From contig JALJCQ010000003.1 in NCBI GenBank assembly GCA_023091665.1, positions 744,001-808,000 of the forward strand: a stretch of 64,000 bases of DNA. The letters are read 5' to 3'. This document shows, piece after piece, positions 57,527 through 64,000 of the stretch. The notes below the pieces were generated by a model. The model was not told the DNA's origin and ran no database searches. It saw nothing but the letters and a program-made list of their open reading frames with translations. This DNA is from Pythium myriotylum. Its lineage: Eukaryota; Oomycota; Peronosporomycetes; Pythiales; Pythiaceae. Positions within the stretch are counted from its first letter, which is position 1; each line of letters opens with the position of its first letter. The position numbers and the translations under genes are program-made.

Positions 57527-59306
57527 GACCAAGCCGGACGATTCGAGGCCTCGTGAAACGAGACGTCTCGAGTGACGACATTAATACATGTATACATTTT
57601 TGGTCGAGTGACTGCAGCTTGATGGGGGGTTGTGGAGTGATGGTCAACTTCAACTTTCGCGTGGCCGTACCGTCAACCATGAATGATGATGGAACGGCGC
57701 CGCGCAGACAGTGCCGCTCTCCACTGATGGGGGGATCGCCCCACTGGATTCTGTATGGATGACGAGATCGAGGAATCTTCGATGCCCAGGAACCGCTCGC
57801 CATGTAGAGAAGCGCCGGCACCCAGCAGCGGCGCGCGGACACGCGGAACGTTGCGCGCACATCTCGATCAGAGTCGAGATCTCTTGGTGAGCGAGAAAAT
57901 GGCTTTGATGGTCGTTGAAGGCTCTTCGACGCCTTTACGCTCGCGCGCGATCTTCCGACTCGGGCTTTTACCAGCCCGAACCCCTTCCTAGGTTGTCCGG
58001 GAGAGCTCCCCTTCCCCCTTTCTCTCGGCCCGTGCTTGCATCGAGACCCCTTGATCTGAGAAATGGACGTCGGCTCTTGGCGAATTGAGCAAGACGGTGG
58101 ACGCTGGCGGAGGATTTTGGTGAGACCCAACCCTCCGAAGCGCGCGCCGTTGCTGCGAGGTGATTGGCCAAAACCGAAATAGCTGCCTTCTGAACTCTTG
58201 AAGACGAGCATGCGAATCTGCGCGACCGCACAAGGCGATGACGAGGCTGCTGGTCGGGAACGACGGGGTCCTGTCCTACCACCGGCTTGGCGACAGCAGC
58301 GCCACGTTCTCTCTCGGAGACCAAATGGTGCACTCGGCGAGGACACCCGGTCGGCCATCTCTCTGCTTGCTTGGGTCAGCGGCTCTGATGTGGTCAGTCG
58401 CCTGTGGGTTCACGCGCCTCGGCATCTCACGCGGATGTCCGTCCTCACGGGCGCGTTCGCATCCATCTCGAGCTCGCAAATGCGACATCCGCCCACGACC
58501 GCGTCCATCTGCCCGGCTCGAGACGCTCTCTCGCACAAGCGAAAACATCCTGCGAAGCACCCGAGTGAGATGCTGCGATTTCGCGGATCGAGTGAGACCC
58601 CGGGTTGCTTGTCGCGGGTTCCGACTCCAGGTGAGTGAACCCGCGACAAGCCCCATCCGGCAGCAAGGAATTACAAACGGGTGGCGCACTTGGTGACACA
58701 AAAAGCCTGTGTCCGCTGTCCCCTTTTGCCCTGATTTAGCGGGCCGCCCACCCATTCCTGAGGGTTCCTGTTTCTGGCGGTTAGCTCACGGCGGGCGATC
58801 CCTAGCCCTGTCCGGTGACGAGCTGGAGTCTTCGTTGGCTTTTATCCAATGACCATGCGCCATCACGACCAAGGGGTAGGTGTATTAGCCCCATCACTGT
58901 TGATGGTTGGCGCAAAAAGACAGGCGGCGAGGAAGGGAGGGGGGGATCGCGGCTTGGGGTTTTTCCGTCTGAACTGCCGGCGGAACCGGCTGTTCGCCGG
59001 CAGAGACCAAGAGTCAGACCCGCGCGTGCAGCGAAGGAGCAACTCTCGTTGCTCGTTGTCAGCTTCTCGACCCCGATCCCTTCCGGAGACCCAACCCGAC
59101 CCCCCCTCCGGTCGGCGCCTCCCCCTCCTCCTCCTCCGGACGCGAGGCATTTCCCGTTTTTTACGTCCCAACCGCGTGCCGCGGAAGCCGCGCGGAAGCC
59201 GAATCGCGAAGAAACCGGCGGCGATCGCATCCAGCAGCAGACGCGACGCCCCGCGAGCCTCCGGAGAAGCCGAGCGACAGAGAGAGATCGAACGAGACGC
59301 CGCTGG
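57527..59306. other. Gene-poor interval, repeat-like, with hairpin
   Basis: About 1.8 kb without a convincing gene. Long open frames on both strands here are Arg/Ser/Pro-rich and show no domain. Features seen: a 12-bp palindrome CGAGACGTCTCG at 57559-57570, and a perfect 15-bp hairpin at 58607-58651. The compositional change and hairpin suggest an old mobile element, but no ends or coding remnants identify it. The last 300 bp are Pro/Arg-coding in all frames and probably form the 5-prime leader of the PH-domain gene. Confidence 0.4.
58607..58651. repeat. Perfect 15-bp inverted repeat (hairpin)
   Basis: Arms GCTTGTCGCGGGTTC at 58607-58621 and its exact reverse complement at 58637-58651, with a 15-nt loop. 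Located in a gene-poor region; possible mobile-element end or structured RNA. Confidence 0.65.
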
Positions 59307-60158
59307 ATGAACCACCGCAACCTCCCGCAGCATGGCGGCGGCGCCGGCGTGGCCATCAACATGGACATCGAGATGCTCGTGCAGTCGACGCAGAACCTCG
59401 CGATCGCCTTCGGCCGCAAGAGCAGCGGAGAAAAGTTCCACGGCTGGCTATGGAAAAAGTCGGGCCGCTTCTCCAAGTGGCGCAACCAGCACTTCGTGCT
59501 CGACGGCGCGCTGCTCTCGTACTACGACACGTTCCCCACGGGCCAGTTCGTCACGGGCGCCGCCGTGCCCAACATGACAGGCGACACGCTCTTCGTGAGC
59601 AAGGGCGAATCCTCGCCCGCCGGCGCCGTGCGCGTCGCCCACGTCGAGCGCTCGCGCAAATCCAAAATCGCGTTTAAAGTCTTTGCCGTCAGCGGCAAGA
59701 TCATCGACCTGCGCGCCAAGAACGAGGTCGTGTGCAACCAGTGGATACAGCGACTCAATGAGGCCGCGACGCTCGCCAAGCGCCAGGAATCCATGAACAG
59801 CTCGACCACTAGCACGGCCTCGTCGACGCTCTCGGTCGGCTACTCGGACTCGGAGCTCGACTCGTTAGCCAACATCGTCGACAAGAACGGATGGCTCGAG
59901 GTCGGCGACAAAAAGTCGAAGCGTCAGCGGTATTGCGTGTTGCAAGGCAGCATGTTCACGGTGTACGAGAACGAGGACCCGTGGGCCGTGCCGATCAGTC
60001 GAGCGTACGTGACCCACGCCGACAAATACAGTCCCGCCAACTGCGAGATCTCCCTCGTCACTCAGGCAGGCAAGGTGACCAAGAACCTGATCGTCAAAGC
60101 ACGATCCCAGGATGATATGCATCTGTGGCTCGATGTACTGCGGCAAGCCTACGAGTGA
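59307..60158 (+). CDS. Protein with two PH domains (283 aa)
   Basis: Single-exon gene; start at ATG 59307 (MNHRNLPQHGGG), since the open frame upstream is Pro/Arg-rich leader-like sequence. Two pleckstrin-homology domains: PH1 about 43-155 (HGWLWKKSGRFSKWRNQHFVLDGALLSYYD, ending VVCNQWIQRLNEAA with the conserved Trp) and PH2 about 193-283 (KNGWLEVGDKKSKRQRYCVLQGSMFTVYE, ending MHLWLDVLRQAYE, again with the Trp). A Ser/Thr linker joins them. The basic beta1-beta2 loops (KKSGRFSKWR; KKSKRQR) suit phosphoinositide binding. No catalytic domain, so it is likely an adaptor recruited to membrane. Confidence 0.88.
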   Translation: MNHRNLPQHGGGAGVAINMDIEMLVQSTQNLAIAFGRKSSGEKFHGWLWKKSGRFSKWRNQHFVLDGALLSYYDTFPTGQFVTGAAVPNMTGDTLFVSKGESSPAGAVRVAHVERSRKSKIAFKVFAVSGKIIDLRAKNEVVCNQWIQRLNEAATLAKRQESMNSSTTSTASSTLSVGYSDSELDSLANIVDKNGWLEVGDKKSKRQRYCVLQGSMFTVYENEDPWAVPISRAYVTHADKYSPANCEISLVTQAGKVTKNLIVKARSQDDMHLWLDVLRQAYE

Positions 60159-60854
60159 AGCGAAGCGGCCGAGGATTGCCCATCGATGTGCTAGTTAGTA
60201 TCGAGTATGTGCCAGGTATGAAGACGGGGGCCCAGGGACGAAGACACGCAGGACCAGGAGCCGCATCATTTTAGATTCGATTGCAAAATTCTGGCCAAGC
60301 TCTCATTTTCCCTGGACCACCGTGGGCTCGTGGAGGGAGCCGAACGAGTCGAATGTAAGACTCGGGTGGAGCCCCTCATCGGCTCCGCGAGAGCCCATAG
60401 CCTCCCCGTTTTTGGTTAATCATTAAGTTATTTTGCCCCACGTTGCTAGAGAGATTCGCCTCATCCCTCCTTCCTCCATCCTCAGCCTCCCGCTTCCTCC
60501 CCGACGCCGTTCCCCTCAGGCCATTCACTGATCATCGCGTCGTGATCGTGGCGTGAGCTTGTCAACGATGCTGTCCCGGCTCTATCCCGCTCGCGACTGG
60601 CTTCTTCCCGGCCGCGTCACGGGAGGACCAACACTCAGAAGGACGTTTGATCGTCACTCTATTCTCACACCACCATTGAAAAAAACCAACGTTGGATTGG
60701 ATGAAGTTCGTTCGTTTGATTCCACGGGTAAATAACCAACGTTGCATTGGCGCACCTCGCCCACGCCTGCGAAATTGAAGCTCAGTGGGGACAAAGAAGA
60801 GAAGGAAGTCAATTCACCCGCGCCCGCCCGCCACGCCGCCGCGAGGACCACGCC
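60159..60854. other. Interval with predicted nested stem-loop
   Basis: About 0.7 kb between the PH-domain gene and the TOM1/TOM3-like gene. It contains three nested complementary stems at 60323-60397. Apart from this and a likely promoter close to 60855, nothing is recognised. Confidence 0.45.
60323..60397. ncRNA. Possible structured RNA or 3-prime stem-loop
   Basis: Three nested stems: TGGGCTC (60323-60329) with GAGCCCA (60391-60397); GGAGCCGA (60336-60343) with TCGGCTCC (60379-60386); CGAGTC (60345-60350) with GACTCG (60359-60364). All pair perfectly. The layout is not that of a tRNA: there is no T-loop box and the inner loop has eight bases. It could be part of a 3-prime untranslated region of the PH gene. 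Confidence 0.3.
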
Positions 60855-61926
60855 ATGGCCGACAACAGCACGCTGCCCGCAGTGGCGGACCCTACAGGCC
60901 AAGGTGCGTCGGCTGGGCGAGTTTGGGCGCCCGGATCGCTCTCGTGCCCGAGATATTAAGGTTTCTTTTCCGTGCTCTATCTCAGCTGAAGGCCCGTTGA
61001 TCCGCCTCGAGTTCCAGTACCGCCAGGTGGACACGATCCTCGCTGTCGCCTACGGCGGCGCCTGCTTCTTCGCCTTCTGGGCCTTCACCATGCACGTGCA
61101 GTCGTCGTCCCGGCAGATTGCGACGCTCGGCTTCTATCTGCTCATGGGTCTCGCGGCGCTCGTGCGTCTCGCGTGGTTCGCGTCCCCGTACGGCGTGATG
61201 TCCGTCACGGTCGAGCCGCCACTCATCCAGATGGGGCAAGACGGGTGGTTCCAGTTTCTGCTCTCGGAGGCTGTGGAGCTGCTGGGCTCGTACCTAATTT
61301 ATAGCATCTTTGTGCTGATCGTGGTCTTCTGGGCCGACATGCTTCGGCGGCTCTTCACTCAGGACAACGTGAGGTCGAACCCACTCAAGCGCTTCCTGCT
61401 GGTCATGGGCGCTGTGTTTTTTGTCCAGGCCGTTGGATTCAGCGTCTTCGTGGCCAAGAAAGCCGACTCATTCTGGCTGATGCTGTACGACGACGTGTTG
61501 CTGTGTCTGCTCTCGCTCGGGTCACTCGTGTCCATCACAGTCTACTCGTTTCGCATGAAGACTGTGCTTCGAGCCTTCCTGGAAGTTAGCCAGATCGATA
61601 CGACGGATCGTATCAAGGCCGTGAACTGGGCCACCTCGATCTGCTCCATGTTCCTTGTGTTCAACTCGATCTTCCTGATTTACTCCATCATAAGTATCTC
61701 GGGAATGCATCGCGTCGACATGCTTCTCAGCCCGCAATCGTGGTGGATGTTTGTTGCCGTGAAACACTTGCTCGAGATTCTCGTTCTCTACTTTTTGCTA
61801 TACTCTCTCTGGGGCAACAGCTCTGACGATGACCGACGCAAAGACGGCTATGAGCAAATCCCCGACGTCCTGTCGGATGAAGAGACCCCAGCCATCAATC
61901 CATCGACACCCAAGCGGCTTCACTGA
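60855..61926 (+). CDS. TOM1/TOM3-like (THH1 family) seven-span membrane protein
   Basis: Two exons, 60855-60903 and 60986-61926, with an 82-nt intron, coding for 329 residues. The start MADNSTLPAVADPTGQ is in good context (cgccATGgcc). Seven hydrophobic spans can be traced (VDTILAVAYGGACFFAFWAF; IATLGFYLLMGLAALVRLAW; LLGSYLIYSIFVLIVVFWAD; LLVMGAVFFVQAVGFSVFVA; LLCLLSLGSLVSITVYSF; AVNWATSICSMFLVFNSIFL; FVAVKHLLEILVLYFLLYSL). Conserved blocks RLAWF, VFWADMLRR and the final EILVLYFLLYSL fit the THH1/TOM1/TOM3 family of plants and its protist relatives, which are related in fold to GPCR-like proteins and sit in vacuolar or endosomal membranes. The C-terminal tail is acidic. Its function here is unknown. 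Confidence 0.8.
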
Positions 61927-62055
61927 CATGAAACGAAAGCGGAATATTCACATGATTGCCAGCAGAGTGCGGAATGAATAGTTATGTCGTAACAGCGCAC
62001 TTCAATTCTTATCCATGAACTCGTACGTGTCGTTCTTTTTTACCTAGCAGCTGCT

Positions 62056-63330
62056 CTAGTTGTCCGTGATGTCCTCGTTCAGGTTCACGCCAAGCTCCTT
62101 GGCGACCTGGATCATATCCTTGTCACCACGACCACTGACGTTGATAACGATCACTTTGCTCGAGTCGAGCTGCGAAGCTAGCTTGACACCGAAGTACACA
62201 GCATGGGCACTCTCAAGAGCAGGGATGATGCCTTCCTTTCTGGAGAGAAGCTGGAAACCCTCGAGCGCCTGGTCGTCATTAACACTGACGTACTTAGCTC
62301 TGCCGGAGGTGTGAAGATGAGCGTGCTCAGGACCGACACCAGCGTAGTCTAGACCGGCAGACACACTGTGCGTGCCAATGACCTGGCCGGCCTCGTCCTG
62401 CATCACGTACGTCTTGGTGCCGTGAAGCACACCAGGACGACCACCGACGAGCGTGGATGAGTGACGTTCGGTCTCAACACCGTCACCGCCGGCTTCAACG
62501 CCGTAAATCTCTACGCTTTCGTACTTGATGAACGGGTGGAACATACCAATCGCATTCGAGCCGCCACCCACGCAGGCGACGATGGCGTCTGGGAGACGAC
62601 CAATCTCTTCGTTCAGCTGGGCCTTGATTTCGCGGCCAATGATGGTCTGGAAGTCACGCACGATCGTGGGGAACGGGTGCGAGCCGATGGCCGAGCCAAT
62701 GATGTAGTGTGTGGTGTCGACGTTGGTGACCCAGTCGCGGATGGCTTCGTTGACGGCATCCTTGAGCGTCTGTGAGCCCGACTTGACAGCAACGACCTTA
62801 GCGCCGAGCATCTTCATGCGGAACACGTTGAGCGACTGGCGCTGCGTATCCTCGTAGCCCATGTACACGATGCACTCGAGGCCGAGCAGCGCACACGCCG
62901 TGGCGGTCGCGACGCCGTGCTGACCGGCGCCAGTCTCGGCAATGATGCGGTTCTTGCCCAATCGCTTGGCGAGCACCGCCTGGCCGAGCGCATTGTTGAT
63001 CTTGTGGGCACCCGTGTGCGCGAGGTCTTCGCGCTTGAGCCAGATCTGGGCGCCGCCGGCGTGCTCCGTGAGGCGCTTGGCGTGGTAGAGCGGCGTGGGG
63101 CGGCCAATGTAGTCGCGGCCGAGGTGCTCGAGCTCCTCGCGGAACTTGGGGTCTTGCGTGGCCTTGACGTACTCCTCGACGAGGTTGTGGTGCGCCTGGA
63201 TGAGCGTCTCGGCCACGAAGCTGCCGCCGAACTGGCCGAAGTACGCGTTGAGCTCCTCAGTGGAGCCGTAGACAGGCGGCGCGTTCGAGACCTTGAGGTA
63301 CTCTTTCTTTGCGGGGGTCGCGGCGCTCAT
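62056..63330 (-). CDS. trpB: Tryptophan synthase beta subunit
   Basis: PLP enzyme that joins indole and serine in the last step of tryptophan synthesis. Single exon, 424 residues, ATG 63330. Hallmarks: [10 protein letters not shown], the lysine that binds PLP in HTGAHKINN (Lys110), [10 protein letters not shown], the PLP-phosphate loop [10 protein letters not shown], and TETERHS-like [13 protein letters not shown] followed by [30 protein letters not shown] and the Ser-containing [10 protein letters not shown]. It is stand-alone, unlike the fused alpha-beta enzyme of true fungi. The N-terminal extension is short and not an obvious targeting peptide. It is divergent from the AP-2 mu gene. Confidence 0.97.
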   Translation of the reverse strand: MSAATPAKKEYLKVSNAPPVYGSTEELNAYFGQFGGSFVAETLIQAHHNLVEEYVKATQDPKFREELEHLGRDYIGRPTPLYHAKRLTEHAGGAQIWLKREDLAHTGAHKINNALGQAVLAKRLGKNRIIAETGAGQHGVATATACALLGLECIVYMGYEDTQRQSLNVFRMKMLGAKVVAVKSGSQTLKDAVNEAIRDWVTNVDTTHYIIGSAIGSHPFPTIVRDFQTIIGREIKAQLNEEIGRLPDAIVACVGGGSNAIGMFHPFIKYESVEIYGVEAGGDGVETERHSSTLVGGRPGVLHGTKTYVMQDEAGQVIGTHSVSAGLDYAGVGPEHAHLHTSGRAKYVSVNDDQALEGFQLLSRKEGIIPALESAHAVYFGVKLASQLDSSKVIVINVSGRGDKDMIQVAKELGVNLNEDITDN

Positions 63331-63646
63331 GGGTGGTGGTTAGGCTTCGAGAGAGAGGAAGACGCGCTGGCGAGAGAGAGAGCGAGCGAGACGCGAGCCG
63401 TGGGCCAGAGCGAAGCTTGCGGAATGGAAATGGACGCGCGGTGACTTCCTATCCGTTTGATGAGACCCTTGTCCGATGGGCAGATGTCACTAAAACGAGG
63501 GATACGGCCCACGTGAACAGCTCCGTCGTTTGGTCAAACAGTCTTCCAAGGCCACAGGAAAAAGTCCCTGGGGAGGCTGCTGCCACCGACTGGAGACACG
63601 TTGGATGTTGACGTCCCCGTCCGTCGGTGGCGTCAACAACTGAAAA

Positions 63647-63664
63647 ACCGGTTTCGCCACCGGT
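63647..63664. promoter_or_regulatory. Paired ACCGGT motif between trpB and AP-2 mu genes
   Basis: ACCGGT at 63647-63652 and 63659-63664, start to start 12 bp, 105 bp upstream of the AP-2 mu ATG. The pair is itself flanked by CAACT / AGTTG arms, giving a larger dyad. Same motif and spacing as at 4021 and 17316. Confidence 0.45.
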
Positions 63665-63751
63665 AGTTGAAGTTGTCGGGGCTCGGACGGACACGAAACG
63701 ACGCCAAGAGCTCTTGGCGCTCGCCAAGCGACGCCCACAAGCCGACTCGCG

Positions 63752-64000
63752 ATGATCAGCGCGCTCTTCCTGATCAGCCACAAGGGCGAAGTGGTGCTCA
63801 ACCGCTTCTACCGCGACGACGTGAGCCGCCGCCACGCCGATGCCTTCCGGCTGCAGGTGATCGCGGCCAAGGAGACGGGCTCGACGCCGCCCATCAAGAT
63901 GATCGACGGCTGCTCGTTCCTCTACACGCGCCACGAAAACCTCTATCTCGTCGCGGTCTCGCGCGCCAACATCAACATCGGTGCGTGGATAGCTGGCTGG
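63752..64000 (+). CDS. AP2M1: AP-2 complex mu subunit, first exon (partial)
   Basis: Start of a clathrin adaptor medium chain. Exon 1 runs 63752-63980 and ends with a GTGCGT donor in phase 1; the rest lies beyond the window. The 76 residues read MISALFLISHKGEVVLNRFY, RDDVSRRHADAFRLQVIAAK, then SFLYTRHENLYLVAVSRANINI. This is the longin-like N-terminal domain; the block HKGEVVLNRFYRDD resembles AP-2 mu (NHKGEVLISRVYRDD) more than AP-1 mu. In the cell it would act in endocytosis at the plasma membrane. AP-1 or AP-3 mu cannot be fully excluded from this fragment. Confidence 0.85.
   Translation, partial: MISALFLISHKGEVVLNRFYRDDVSRRHADAFRLQVIAAKETGSTPPIKMIDGCSFLYTRHENLYLVAVSRANINIGAWIAGW

Noticed and set aside
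57291..58358. 355-residue open frame on the minus strand overlapping old yellow enzyme 2
   Set aside because: Overlaps a clear gene, has low-complexity Ser/Arg/Pro composition and no recognisable motif.
59307..59307. Upstream start of the PH-domain gene at 58815
   Set aside because: The extra 164 residues are Pro/Arg-rich leader-like sequence; ATG 59307 directly precedes the conserved part.
60323..60397. tRNA gene
   Set aside because: Seven-base end stem is tempting, but the T-loop consensus is absent on both strands, the hairpin loop has eight bases and the D-like stem is too long.

Overview
The window is nuclear DNA from a filamentous eukaryote, most likely an oomycete of the Phytophthora/Pythium type. 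This is inferred from gene content and style. Genes are packed 75-200 bp apart, often tail to tail. Many long genes have no intron; the rest have short GT-AG introns, mostly 58-94 nt with extremes of 36, 38 and 189 nt. The set combines giant ABCA-type transporters, SKN1/KRE6-like glucan enzymes, tyrosine-kinase-like (TKL) kinases with membrane spans or armadillo repeats, a plant-like IQM protein, a TOM1/TOM3-like membrane protein and old-yellow-enzyme reductases. I cannot fix genus or species. No rRNA, tRNA, CRISPR array or intact transposon was recognised.

Layout. 0-7 kb: housekeeping genes (Rieske protein of complex III, a small protein, the splicing factor RBM25, a CEP41-like rhodanese protein, pterin carbinolamine dehydratase) and the first of two PDZ-like paralogues. 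8-21 kb: ABC transporter A, a kanadaptin-like FHA protein, a coiled-coil protein, the second PDZ-like paralogue and a diacylglycerol-lipase-like enzyme. 22.9-44 kb: a large inverted structure. ABC transporter B (+) plus a secreted Gly/Trp-rich protein mirror ABC transporter C (-) plus its own Gly/Trp-rich copy. The outer arms are 2323 bp long and differ at only about four bases. A separate 879-bp near-identical tract covers the first ATPase domain of both transporters. The 8.3 kb between the arms holds a GH16/SKN1 enzyme, a third Gly/Trp-rich gene and a 1396-residue kinase with armadillo repeats. 44-52.4 kb: IQM-like protein, membrane TKL kinase, two unknown proteins and a medium-chain (quinone oxidoreductase-like) dehydrogenase. 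53-57.5 kb: tandem old-yellow-enzyme genes; the second has lost the substrate-binding active-site residues. 59-64 kb: a double-PH protein, a TOM1/TOM3-like protein, tryptophan synthase beta and the first exon of an AP-2 mu subunit that runs off the edge.

The genes do not form one pathway. The strongest themes are gene duplication followed by patchy homogenisation (transporters, Gly/Trp-rich proteins, reductases), and short repeated motifs in divergent promoters: paired ACCGGT sites in four promoters and three GTACC-N8-GGTAC palindromes in another. Exon limits were worked out by hand from splice signals, reading phase and family or paralogue alignment, and should be tested with RNA data.
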